A stretch of 64,000 bases of DNA from Flavobacteriales bacterium UBA7666 (GTDB lineage Bacteria > Bacteroidota > Bacteroidia > Flavobacteriales_D > Crocinitomicaceae): contig DLHO01000026.1 in assembly GCA_002483265.1 (NCBI GenBank), forward strand, positions 288,510-352,509, in the 5' to 3' direction. Below, piece by piece: positions 52,108 to 59,986 of the stretch (positions are counted from its first letter, which is position 1; the number at the start of each line of letters is the position of its first letter). A program made the position numbers and the translations under genes. The notes below the pieces were generated by a model. The model saw only the letters and a program-made list of their open reading frames with translations, was not told the origin of the DNA and did no database searches.

Positions 52108-52875
52108 ATGAAAAACATGAAAAAGCAGCTTCTTTTTTTCGGAATGACCCTGATAATCCTTGTCAATAATACAGCTTGCAATGAATCAAAAGCCAATCAA
52201 ACCACTGAATCCGCAAATAAAGTGGGTGATTCAACCGTTGTAATTAATTCTACGGAAAAGGAAATTCCGACTGTAGAACTAAAACAAAATCCATTAGATT
52301 ATATTCCTAAGGGCTTTGATCTTTTTTCCAAAGAAAGCGGAGATTTGAACAAAGACGGAATAAGCGATTTGGTTTTGATAATCAAAGGAACGGATAAAAG
52401 CAATTTTGTTCAGGATGAATATCGGGGGGAATTGGATCGCAACAGAAGAGGAATTATCGTTCTACTCAAAAAGAAAGGCGGATATGAGCTCGCTGCAAAG
52501 AATGTCGATTGTTTTTCTTCCGAAAATGAAGATGGTGGTGTGTATTACGCTCCTGAATTGTCTTTTCTAATTAAAAAAGGAAATCTCTATGTGGAATACA
52601 GACATGGCAGATACGGTTACTGGACTTACACTTTCAAGTACCGGAATGGCGATTTTGAATTGATTGGTTATGATTCGACCAGCACTTATGGACCGATAAT
52701 CAACAGAGAAACAAGCATTAATTTCTTGACCAAAAGAAAGCAAGAGAAAGTGAATGTAAACGAGGAGGCCGAAAGCGGAGATGAAGTCTTTGAAGAAACC
52801 TGGACAGATATTAAACCCAAAACAATTAGATTGTCCGAAATTGAAGATTTCGATGAGTTGGATTTTAATGAATAA
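52108..52875 (+). CDS. Lipoprotein with calcium-loop-like repeat, unknown function
   Basis: 255 residues; lipoprotein leader (MKNMKKQLLFFGMTLIILVN, cysteine in NTAC). An ATG at 52117 is an alternative start. Residues about 70-90 contain SGDLNKDGISDLVLI, a DxNxDGxxD calcium-binding loop of the FG-GAP/dockerin type, in an otherwise unknown beta-rich domain. The end is strongly acidic. A second lipid-free role cannot be excluded. Confidence 0.55.
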   Translation: MKNMKKQLLFFGMTLIILVNNTACNESKANQTTESANKVGDSTVVINSTEKEIPTVELKQNPLDYIPKGFDLFSKESGDLNKDGISDLVLIIKGTDKSNFVQDEYRGELDRNRRGIIVLLKKKGGYELAAKNVDCFSSENEDGGVYYAPELSFLIKKGNLYVEYRHGRYGYWTYTFKYRNGDFELIGYDSTSTYGPIINRETSINFLTKRKQEKVNVNEEAESGDEVFEETWTDIKPKTIRLSEIEDFDELDFNE

Positions 52876-52888
52876 ATGAATTTAAAAG

Positions 52889-53233
52889 ATGAAAAATAAA
52901 TACATACTAATCTCAGCAGCATCTGTGCTTTTAGCATTAAGTGCTGTTTTCGGATTTACAAACAAACCGGCTTCGGGTGGAATTCTAACCGTGAGAACCG
53001 TGGAAATTGGCAACGGACTTTATGCCAGCAGTATTTTCATTATAGATGAAAACGGTAAGTTGGAAATCATCGAATTGAAGAAATTGCAAAGCAAAGATTA
53101 TTCTCAAAACATGCCAGTAATCAATCAGACACTGAATAAGATCAAAGCAGCCGGATATCGATTGATTTCTACTGCAGGAGGTGGTGATGGTTTTACTACT
53201 ATTCTTAATACTTACACGTTTGAAAAGGAATAA
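52889..53233 (+). CDS. Small exported protein, unknown function
   Basis: 114 residues. The N-terminus is hydrophobic (MKNKYILISAASVLLALSAV) and may be a signal peptide or anchor. The remainder (ILTVRTVEIGNGLYASSIFI, RLISTAGGGDGFTTILNTYT) is a compact alpha/beta domain found in many uncharacterised Bacteroidota proteins. It lies 13 bp downstream of the previous lipoprotein gene. Confidence 0.5.
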   Translation: MKNKYILISAASVLLALSAVFGFTNKPASGGILTVRTVEIGNGLYASSIFIIDENGKLEIIELKKLQSKDYSQNMPVINQTLNKIKAAGYRLISTAGGGDGFTTILNTYTFEKE

Positions 53234-53238
53234 TTACC

Positions 53239-53655
53239 ATGAGTAAAAACCATTCGGAATACGGAATTATTTGTGAGCGTGGTGACGAGAAGAAAGTAGT
53301 GAAGAATATCAATGCTTTCATGGCCGATAAATACGAGTACAGAAAAATGTATAAAGCCACTCACGCAAGTTTTCTAGAAGCACGGCTGCCGTTTGTGTAC
53401 ACCCATTTCTACAATCAGTTCTTGAAACAAGGGCCGCGCTGGTATTTTGAGCTGTATCCCAATACAGATGAAGAATCCAAAACCAAATTCAGTGATCGTC
53501 CGGAAGCTGGCTGGGTCATTTTTATCAACAAAATGACATACGATAACCCCGAATACAAAGAGCATCTGGATACATTCTTTGAGGAATTATTGAATGCCAC
53601 AGGCTTTGAAACGTTCTTACTTCATCAATATGCAGATGGCGAAGAAAGATTGTGA
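53239..53655 (+). CDS. Hypothetical cytosolic protein
   Basis: 138 residues, mixed alpha/beta with many aromatic residues (FVYTHFYNQFLKQGPRWYFE). No signal peptide or known motif. It starts 5 bp after the previous stop and overlaps the start of the next gene by about 20 bp, so the three are probably one transcript. Confidence 0.5.
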   Translation: MSKNHSEYGIICERGDEKKVVKNINAFMADKYEYRKMYKATHASFLEARLPFVYTHFYNQFLKQGPRWYFELYPNTDEESKTKFSDRPEAGWVIFINKMTYDNPEYKEHLDTFFEELLNATGFETFLLHQYADGEERL

Positions 53656-54172
53656 TTTCTACCAAGAGTTAGAGTCGGATCTACCAAAAAGCACGGAAGA
53701 ACAGCGTCAAATTTGGGCAAGAATAATCGTAGAACAGGATTTGGATCTGAGAGAGCTTTCTAAATTAGTGTTCTTAAATAAGAAAGTTGCAACCCGTTTT
53801 CTATGGATGCTCAGCGGTGTCGGAATGATCAGACCGCAGAAATTGTTTCACGCACTTCCTTTTTTATTCAAATTATTCGATGAGCTGGATCCTGCTTACA
53901 AAACTGCTTTTGCCAATTATTGGCGCATAGCCGGTGTTCCTCCCGAAGACGAAGGAAAAGCAATCGATTTATTATTCGAGTGGCTCTTATCAGCTCAAAT
54001 AACCGTTACGATCAAATCACGAGCTATTTTCGTCTTGTTTGAACTCACCAAAAAATATCCGGAACTCAAAAATGAATTCAAACTTTGTTTAATAGATCAA
54101 ATGGACAAATACAGCAAAGACTTTAAGAAAAGAGCGGGTAAAATACTTCTCGAAATGGAACAAAGTAATTGA
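53636..54172 (+). CDS. HEAT-like helical protein, unknown function
   Basis: 178 residues from ATG 53636, chosen because the frame upstream (to 53594) is largely inside the previous gene. It is all helical: ELSKLVFLNKKVATRFLWML, FHALPFLFKLFDELDP, SRAIFVLFELTKKYPELKNE; a repeat-like HEAT/ARM pattern is likely. No enzyme motif. It overlaps the previous gene by 20 bp. Confidence 0.6.
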   Translation: MAKKDCDFYQELESDLPKSTEEQRQIWARIIVEQDLDLRELSKLVFLNKKVATRFLWMLSGVGMIRPQKLFHALPFLFKLFDELDPAYKTAFANYWRIAGVPPEDEGKAIDLLFEWLLSAQITVTIKSRAIFVLFELTKKYPELKNEFKLCLIDQMDKYSKDFKKRAGKILLEMEQSN

Positions 54173-54241
54173 GAATTGAAAATGGAGATTTTAAAAATGA
54201 AAAGAAGAATTCTCTGACTTTTCAATTATCCATTTTCAATT
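54170..54241. repeat. AT-rich inverted repeat, family B
   Basis: The left part (from 54175, AATTGAAAATGGA and GAAAAG) is an imperfect complement of the right arm at 54218-54241. The right arm is identical over 24 bp to 257-280. It begins at the stop of the HEAT-like gene, as the family A repeats begin at gene ends. Confidence 0.6.
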
Positions 54242-54296
54242 GCGTTTCATTTCCTACCTTTAGGACAATAAGCTTGTTAATCCAAAATCAAACCCG

Positions 54297-54866
54297 ATGC
54301 ACAAAATTTTGACATCCATTTTAGTCTTTTCATTAGTTGCTTGCGGGCAAACAAAAACTCCTGAAAAAGAAACTTCTGATAATTCTTCACAACAAGTAAA
54401 AAAGGTAAAGGGATGGGAATTGCTTGATCTCCCTGATTATTCTATTTCATTTCCCGGCTCGTGGGAACTAAATCAAAGTGGTCAAATGGGAACCAGCTTT
54501 GTTCTTTTTTCTCCGGTGGAATCAACGGATGATACATTCAAGGAGAATGTGAACTTGTTGATTCAGGATATTTCAGGACAAAATGTAAACCTGGATGAGT
54601 ACACCCGTATATCCGAAGATCAAGTCAAGAAATTACTGTCTGGTTCAGAGTTATTGGTAAGTAAACGCATGAAAAATGAGAACGGTGATTATCAGAAATT
54701 GATTTATACCGGTGATCAGGGAGCGTTTCATTTGAAATTTGAACAATATTATTGGATCATTGACGGAAAGGTAATTGTTCTTACTTTGACAGGAGAAGAA
54801 AGCAAATTTGCCGATTATCAGAAAACGGGAGAGAAAATGATGAACTCATTCGTTTGGAAGAAGTAA
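54297..54866 (+). CDS. Lipoprotein, PsbP/DUF1795-like
   Basis: 189 residues; leader MHKILTSILVFSLVAC with lipidated cysteine at residue 16. The mature part (YSISFPGSWELNQSGQMGTS, KYADYQKTGEKMM-like end) resembles the PsbP/DUF1795 fold seen in many bacterial lipoproteins. TACCTTTA at 54255-54262 is a near-match to a -7 element. Function unknown. Confidence 0.6.
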   Translation: MHKILTSILVFSLVACGQTKTPEKETSDNSSQQVKKVKGWELLDLPDYSISFPGSWELNQSGQMGTSFVLFSPVESTDDTFKENVNLLIQDISGQNVNLDEYTRISEDQVKKLLSGSELLVSKRMKNENGDYQKLIYTGDQGAFHLKFEQYYWIIDGKVIVLTLTGEESKFADYQKTGEKMMNSFVWKK

Positions 54867-54996
54867 AAACCATAAAAGACAATTTAGAATGCTTAAAACA
54901 CTAAGCAAAGGAAAAACAGAAAAGAGCACTTTCTTTTTCAGTAGGTATTTTGATTAGAATTGTAAAACCAAATCAGGCTTATTTAAATAAAGGACA

Positions 54997-55425
54997 TTGA
55001 AAAAAAATTCGAACAATCAAATTGAAGCTCCTGAATCTGACTATTTATACAAAAGTCAATCTCAAATCCCCAATTCGGGTTATGGTCTTTTTACAGTAAT
55101 CGACATCTACAAAGAGGAAACAATCGCCATTTTTAAAGGAGAAATTCTAAGCGATTCCGAAGCTAAAATAAGAGCCGAAGCAGGAAATGATACCTACTTT
55201 ATCAATTTATTAGATGGAAGTATCATGGATTCGAAAAATGTGGAATGCTTTGCAAAATATGCCAATGATGCCGAAGGATTGTTTCCTTCAAAATTTAAAA
55301 ACAACGCACGAATCACCTTAGATTTGGACGATAATGTTTGCATTGAAGCGCTAAGAAACATCAAGGCAAACGAAGAGCTGTTTTGCAGTTATGGCAAAGG
55401 CTATTGGAAAAAAAGGATTGAATGA
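54997..55425 (+). CDS. SET-domain protein (probable lysine methyltransferase)
   Basis: 142 residues beginning with a TTG at 54997; no suitable ATG is seen and an AGGA lies just upstream. SET motifs are present: IPNSGYGLFTVIDI (GxG/S, about 25-36), a region FAKYANDAEG (NHS-like position changed to YANDAE) and NIKANEELFCSYGKGYW (ELFxxYG, about 122-138). SET proteins transfer methyl from SAM to lysine. Bacterial SET proteins have varied targets, so the target is unknown. Confidence 0.75.
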   Translation: MKKNSNNQIEAPESDYLYKSQSQIPNSGYGLFTVIDIYKEETIAIFKGEILSDSEAKIRAEAGNDTYFINLLDGSIMDSKNVECFAKYANDAEGLFPSKFKNNARITLDLDDNVCIEALRNIKANEELFCSYGKGYWKKRIE

Positions 55426-55492
55426 GAAAATGTAGATAATTAGCTGGTGATTTTATTTGCTAATTAATAATTAAAGCATTGATAATTTAAAA

Positions 55493-55804
55493 TCATCCCA
55501 AACTCTCTAACTGCTCAAAAATCGGCAACAAAGACTTTCCATTTTCGGTGAGATAATATTCAATGTGCAAAGGCTTCTCCTTGATAATCACTTTTTGAAG
55601 TAAGCCAATTTCTTCCAGTTCCTTTAACGCAACAGACAATGTTTGTTTGTTCGAACCAGTTATTTCACGAAGCAAACCACTAAACCGCAAAGGGCCATTG
55701 GTTGCCAAACGAAAAATTTCCGGTTTCCATTTGCCTGAAAGCATTTTTAAAAGTGTCTGTGCAGGACACGTTTCATTCTCTTCTGTTATTTTTTTTGTAG
55801 TCAT
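55493..55804 (-). CDS. HxlR-family transcriptional regulator
   Basis: 103 residues; winged HTH with the family signature CPAQTLLKMLSGKWKPEIFRL and LREITGSNKQTLSVALKELEEIGLL (recognition helix), then YHIEYYLTENGKSL. The cysteine near the N-terminus (Cys about 13) is conserved in redox-sensing HxlR/MarR-like proteins. It is divergent from a DsbA-like gene, sharing 86 bp of promoter region. An ACCTTT/AAAGGT palindrome in the gap (55843-55858) is a candidate binding site. Confidence 0.88.
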   Translation of the reverse strand: MTTKKITEENETCPAQTLLKMLSGKWKPEIFRLATNGPLRFSGLLREITGSNKQTLSVALKELEEIGLLQKVIIKEKPLHIEYYLTENGKSLLPIFEQLESLG

Positions 55805-55842
55805 AAAAAACTGACTTATTGCGGAGTGATTTTATTATTCTG

Positions 55843-55859
55843 ACCTTTACACAAAGGTA
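55843..55859 (-). promoter_or_regulatory. HxlR promoter and candidate operator
   Basis: On the minus strand TACCTTTG (55859 to 55852) fits TAnnTTTG for the HxlR gene. It overlaps the inverted repeat ACCTTT/AAAGGT (55843-55848, 55853-55858), which suggests that HxlR binding could repress its own gene. A plus-strand promoter for the DsbA gene is not clear. Confidence 0.5.
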
Positions 55860-55890
55860 AAATAAATTGCACCGGACAACAGACTTTTAA

Positions 55891-56892
55891 ATGAAATTGA
55901 CGCATCAAATTTTACTTGGTTTACTCGCGCTGAGTACTACCAATTGTAACTCACAAAATTCAAAGACAATGCAAGAAAAAAACAATCCCTTACTCTGTGA
56001 CATTGAAAGCGGTATGTGCGAAACACCCGGAAATGATAACGATTCTATTGGCTCAAACAACTTTAAATCCATTGAGAAACCAATCAAAGTAATCTATTAT
56101 ACCGATCCAATTTGTTCTTCCTGCTGGGGAATAGAACCACAATTGCGAAAGTTGAAACTGGAATACGGAAACAGCATCGAAATAGAATACCGGATGGGCG
56201 GTTTACTTCCGGATTGGAATTACAATAGCGGTGGAATTAGCAAGCCTTCCGATGTAGCGCATCATTGGGACGAAGTAAGCACTTATTACGACATGCCGAT
56301 TGATGGAGATGTTTGGTTGGAAGATCCTTTATCGTCTTCTTATCCACCATCTATTGCTTTTAAAGCCGCACAGCTTCAGGACAAAGAAAAAGCAGTTGTC
56401 TTCCTTCGTGAAATCCGCGAGATGGTTTTTCTTGAAAAAAAGAACATTACCAAGTGGGAATATTTGGAAGCAGCAGCGAAAAAGGCCGGATTGAATACCG
56501 AGCAATTCAAAATAGATTATGAAGGAAAAGCAAAAGAATTATTCAATGAAGATTTGAAATTAGGGAAGGAATTAGGAATAAGGGGATTTCCAACCTTGTT
56601 CTTTACAGACAAAACCGGTAAAACTGAAAAAGTATACGGTTCAAAGCCTTATGAGTCCTACGAAAATGCAGTTTTAGGCTTAGAACCAAACGCTGAAAGA
56701 AGCATTTATTCCATAGGTTTGATGGCTATTTTTGCTAAATATCCTTCTTTAACAGCAAAAGAATTCTCAGAATTGACTGGCACACCAAGAAATGAAGTGG
56801 AGAAGCTATTAAATGAAGAAGTCGGAAAAGGGAAGTTGGAAAAACGAACCACCAAGAATGGTTCGATCTGGAAAGTAAAGAATCTCAAATAG
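55891..56892 (+). CDS. DsbA/FrnE-like thiol-disulfide lipoprotein
   Basis: 333 residues with a lipoprotein-like leader (MKLTHQILLGLLALSTTNC). A DsbA-family thioredoxin fold follows: YYTDPICSSCWG has the CxxC active site (Cys75, Cys78), and the cis-Pro loop is GFPTLFF (about 235-241). The insertion between them is helical as in FrnE/2-hydroxychromene isomerase-like DsbA proteins. A C-terminal winged-helix-like part follows (SLTAKEFSELTGTPRNEVEK). A redox role outside the cytosol is likely. It is divergent from the HxlR gene, a common regulator-target pattern. Confidence 0.82.
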   Translation: MKLTHQILLGLLALSTTNCNSQNSKTMQEKNNPLLCDIESGMCETPGNDNDSIGSNNFKSIEKPIKVIYYTDPICSSCWGIEPQLRKLKLEYGNSIEIEYRMGGLLPDWNYNSGGISKPSDVAHHWDEVSTYYDMPIDGDVWLEDPLSSSYPPSIAFKAAQLQDKEKAVVFLREIREMVFLEKKNITKWEYLEAAAKKAGLNTEQFKIDYEGKAKELFNEDLKLGKELGIRGFPTLFFTDKTGKTEKVYGSKPYESYENAVLGLEPNAERSIYSIGLMAIFAKYPSLTAKEFSELTGTPRNEVEKLLNEEVGKGKLEKRTTKNGSIWKVKNLK

Positions 56893-56954
56893 AAATTAAC
56901 CACCCCTAATCGAGATTTAGAATGGACGGATCAGGCGCTCCTTGCCACCGTTCA

Positions 56955-56997
56955 AAAAAAGCGATTTGTCCGGCCTAAGCGGATGAGTCGCTTTTTT
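56955..56997 (+). terminator. Intrinsic terminator after the DsbA-like gene
   Basis: Arms AAAAAAGCGA (56955-56964) and TCGCTTTTTT (56988-56997). Confidence 0.75.
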
Positions 56998-57044
56998 GCT
57001 TTCAGTCAAGTTAATCTGTATATTTAAAGCTTTACTTTAAACAC

Positions 57045-57671
57045 ATGGGGTTATTTAAAAGATTTTTCGGTAAGCAGCCTTCAGAAAATTCAGTTCAGAT
57101 AGAATCTGAAAATGAAATGGATGGTTCCAAAGGGAATATCATCCTTGAATTTCAACGATCCATAAAGGAAAGCATAGATTGGAACGAATTAGAAGATGTA
57201 GAGTTTGCAATGTGGCTGCCATGCGAAGAAGATAAGCAGTTTGCTAAATCACCAATTACAGATAAATGGACAGAAATTTACTCCATAACGAAGTTGTATT
57301 GGTCCTATATCGCTGCGGATATCTTAAAAACACTGGGTGAAATAGATGAAGAAACTTTCAGAATCGGGCTTCCGGAAAATTTTCAGGCATTTGCGTTTTT
57401 GACGGTAGAGGATGAGCAAATTGTTTTTTCTGTCTCTCAGGAAAAGGGAATCAGATTGCATTTTGCTAAAACAACACCATTCGAATACCGCTTGTTATTT
57501 ATGGATCATTTTCTCTCTTATTGCAAAGCATGGAAAGACTTGATAGAACAGAATAATGGAGAGCAGGATGATGATTTGGAGTTCGATCGTTGGTGGGCTC
57601 TTACTATTAAAACATCCAAAACAATTGAAGAAAAAGAGCAATTGACAGGAGTGGGTAAAATCGTGAAATAG
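57045..57671 (+). CDS. Hypothetical cytosolic protein
   Basis: 208 residues, acidic. The first 25 residues are basic then Ser-rich (MGLFKRFFGKQPSE), the rest alpha/beta with aromatic-rich helices (WTEIYSITKLYWSYIAADIL). No recognised domain. A possible promoter is TTTG (56995) with TATATTTA (57019-57026) 20 bp later. First of a run of small same-strand genes. Confidence 0.5.
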   Translation: MGLFKRFFGKQPSENSVQIESENEMDGSKGNIILEFQRSIKESIDWNELEDVEFAMWLPCEEDKQFAKSPITDKWTEIYSITKLYWSYIAADILKTLGEIDEETFRIGLPENFQAFAFLTVEDEQIVFSVSQEKGIRLHFAKTTPFEYRLLFMDHFLSYCKAWKDLIEQNNGEQDDDLEFDRWWALTIKTSKTIEEKEQLTGVGKIVK

Positions 57672-57691
57672 TTATTAAAAAAACGGAATAA

Positions 57692-58072
57692 ATGGAAGAT
57701 AATTTAAACGAATTGCTTGGGAATTATTACTGGACATTTGATGGAGAGGAATATGCATCACAACATACATTTGAAAATGCCTTTAAGTCTTACATGGAGG
57801 ATTTGGATTTCGATATTCCAGAGCAGGGTAGGATCAACCTTAAGGAAATAGCAATTCTATTGGAATATATAGATGAAGAAGATGAAGATCATGAAGTGGA
57901 GTTTACATTAAGTGCTGATAATGATGAGTTTTTTGCAGAGATAGAGCTTCTCTACAAAATCAATAATCAGGTTACAAAAGTGCTGGCTGATCAGGACAAG
58001 CATTTTTTCGAAGGCTTATCTTTATTGGAAGCGAATAATCCGCCATTATACAGTCTGGAGTTGGGAAGTTAA
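57692..58072 (+). CDS. Small acidic protein, unknown function
   Basis: 126 residues and strongly acidic (LLEYIDEEDEDHEVEFTLSA), without signal, membrane or cysteine motifs. The composition and size are like immunity-type proteins, but I see no family. It follows the previous gene by 20 bp. Confidence 0.45.
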   Translation: MEDNLNELLGNYYWTFDGEEYASQHTFENAFKSYMEDLDFDIPEQGRINLKEIAILLEYIDEEDEDHEVEFTLSADNDEFFAEIELLYKINNQVTKVLADQDKHFFEGLSLLEANNPPLYSLELGS

Positions 58073-58115
58073 GCAAGGAATAAACAAACTGAAAATTGAG
58101 TTAAAACAACGGAAA

Positions 58116-58439
58116 ATGTTGGATGGAATCTATTTTAACGATGTACAATTCTTCCGGTTTTATAAAGACGGAACCTTTTTAGATTGTTTGATAAAAGGCA
58201 GCGGAGATAGGAAACAGGTGAAAAACTGGCTGAAAAAAGAGGAATCAATACCTGGAGTAATACGAGGGAGATTTACCTGTAAAGACAATGTAATTACTTT
58301 TAGTACACCAGGCCATTTTGGCGATGGAAGAATGATTGATTATACAGGGAAGATGAACGGCACGAAAGAAATCCTCTTGGATAGTCTGAACCATAACAAC
58401 GGAAGAAGAATTAAAAACGAGAAATTTGTCAGGCTGTAA
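58116..58439 (+). CDS. Small protein, unknown function
   Basis: 107 residues, beta-rich (GIYFNDVQFFRFYKDGTFLD, FTCKDNVITFSTPGHFGDGR), likely a lipocalin-like or other small beta-barrel fold. No signal peptide. It follows the previous gene by 43 bp. No family. Confidence 0.45.
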   Translation: MLDGIYFNDVQFFRFYKDGTFLDCLIKGSGDRKQVKNWLKKEESIPGVIRGRFTCKDNVITFSTPGHFGDGRMIDYTGKMNGTKEILLDSLNHNNGRRIKNEKFVRL

Positions 58440-58460
58440 AATGCGTGAAATAGATCATTG

Positions 58461-58775
58461 ATGATTGACACAAAAGATATCAGAAATAGAATTGAATCTG
58501 ATTTTGGAGAAAATGCTTCAGAAGCTTACCATCTTTTGAATGAGGCTATTTTGAAAACGGAAGATTTAAATCACCAGAGGATCATTCGCTGTATACTCTT
58601 CCTTGCTGAAGGGAATAGTGAAAAACTAAAACAAATGATTCAAGCTGCAACATCTGATCCAAGAGATGTCCTATTTTGGGCAGAATACATAAACAGAGAT
58701 GGATTGAAATCATCAAAAAGAGTGCGAAATTTCAATCATTCGTTTGAAGATTCTGAAAAGAATGTCGAAGAGTAA
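58461..58775 (+). CDS. Small helical protein, unknown function
   Basis: 104 residues from ATG 58461. Helical repeats, e.g. EAYHLLNEAILKTEDLNHQR and IRCILFLAEGNSEKLKQMI, followed by the segment ATSDPRDVLFWAEYINRDG, which I recall from small proteins of Bacteroidota and immunity-type neighbourhoods. No enzyme motif. It begins 21 bp after the previous gene. Confidence 0.5.
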   Translation: MIDTKDIRNRIESDFGENASEAYHLLNEAILKTEDLNHQRIIRCILFLAEGNSEKLKQMIQAATSDPRDVLFWAEYINRDGLKSSKRVRNFNHSFEDSEKNVEE

Positions 58776-58801
58776 CTTAATAGGTTAAAATTGGGAATAT
58801 C

Positions 58802-59194
58802 ATGAATCCACAAATTCAAACATACAACCTTTCACAAACAAAAGATCATCTGAAGATATGTGATTTACTGGCAACTGAAATCTGTAGAGGACTTCCTGAA
58901 GCGGAAAACAAAATCTGGCATGCGCATCCGGTTTGGTTTCTGGATGGAAATCCGATTGTAGGATACAGTATTCAAAAGCGCGGAGTGCGACTCATGTTTT
59001 GGAGTGGTGCCCACTTTGAGGAAGCAGCACTGAACGTTTTGGGAGAAAAGTTCAAAGATGCGTCAATCTTCTACAATGAGCTTTCTGAAGTTAGTTTCGA
59101 AGACTTAGAAGGTTGGTTACAGAAAGCACGGGATATCCAATGGGATTATAAAAACCTGGTGAAACGCAAGGGGCAATTGGAGCGTTTGAAGTAA
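58802..59194 (+). CDS. DUF1801-family protein
   Basis: 130 residues with the DUF1801 pattern: ENKIWHAHPVWFLDGNPIVG, then RLMFWSGAHFEEAAL and the end WDYKNLVKRKGQLERLK. Members are small YdhG-like proteins related to frataxin-fold proteins, some linked to metal or stress responses; function is unknown. Its stop codon overlaps the start of the next gene by one base (TAATG), so they are co-translated. Confidence 0.75.
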   Translation: MNPQIQTYNLSQTKDHLKICDLLATEICRGLPEAENKIWHAHPVWFLDGNPIVGYSIQKRGVRLMFWSGAHFEEAALNVLGEKFKDASIFYNELSEVSFEDLEGWLQKARDIQWDYKNLVKRKGQLERLK

Positions 59195-59922
59195 TGATGA
59201 AACCAATCCTCGAAACATTTGAACATGCAGGTATTCTTGAGATTACCGTTTACGGATTGATCATTAATTTCGGAATCTATTTCTGTTCTCTCGGACTTTA
59301 TTCCGCACTGAATCATTTTCCCTGGAAACAGCGATTAGGTGATCAGCAACCCATTTTACAATCAGATCTTATTCTGAGCATCATTACCGTTTTCTGCAAC
59401 ACCGCGGTATTTATTCTCGGCGTTTACCTGTGGAAGTACGGATTCATCAAACTCGATAAAGATTCCGGTTTTATTCAGGTTGCTGTAGAAGTGTTGTTAC
59501 TGACTCTGATCATGGATCTTCTGATGTATGTCTTTCATCGCTCAGTTCATTTTTTACGTCACTTTAAACAAATCCACGAGCGGCATCACGAACATGAATC
59601 AACAAACTTATTGAGTTTGTTTGTACTTCATCCAATTGAATCCATTGGTTTTGGATTAATGATGCTGGGTGTTTTGTTAGTATTTCCCTTTTCTGCAATC
59701 GGTATTTCGCTCTATTTAGTTCTCAATTCGTTGTGGGGAACAATCGGACATTTGAATCACTCCGTCTTACCTCGATCCTGGTTGAAATTGGCCAAGAAAG
59801 GATATCTGTGCACTTCGGAGTTCCATTATCTGCATCATCAAAACCCGGGTTACAATTTTGGATTCTATACTTCGATTTGGGATCTTATTTTTAAAACAAT
59901 CCATCCTTCTTCCGGTAAATAG
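59194..59922 (+). CDS. Fatty acid hydroxylase/sterol desaturase-family membrane enzyme
   Basis: 242 residues with about four to five membrane segments. The three histidine clusters of the di-iron site are visible: HRSVH (about 114-118), HERHHEH (about 128-134), and HLNHS with EFHYLHH (about 190-215). The family hydroxylates or desaturates lipids in the membrane using oxygen; the substrate is unknown. Starts within the stop codon of the DUF1801 gene. Confidence 0.87.
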   Translation: MMKPILETFEHAGILEITVYGLIINFGIYFCSLGLYSALNHFPWKQRLGDQQPILQSDLILSIITVFCNTAVFILGVYLWKYGFIKLDKDSGFIQVAVEVLLLTLIMDLLMYVFHRSVHFLRHFKQIHERHHEHESTNLLSLFVLHPIESIGFGLMMLGVLLVFPFSAIGISLYLVLNSLWGTIGHLNHSVLPRSWLKLAKKGYLCTSEFHYLHHQNPGYNFGFYTSIWDLIFKTIHPSSGK

Positions 59923-59986
59923 GTAGTTATTTAAAAAGTGCTAACTTACTGTTAAATTGAAATAAGGCCCACTAATAAACACTGAA

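Noticed and set aside
39482..59194. Cassette array of a chromosomal integron
   Set aside because: The run of small same-strand genes resembles one, but I could not find a repeated attC-like inverted repeat between the genes, and no integrase is present.
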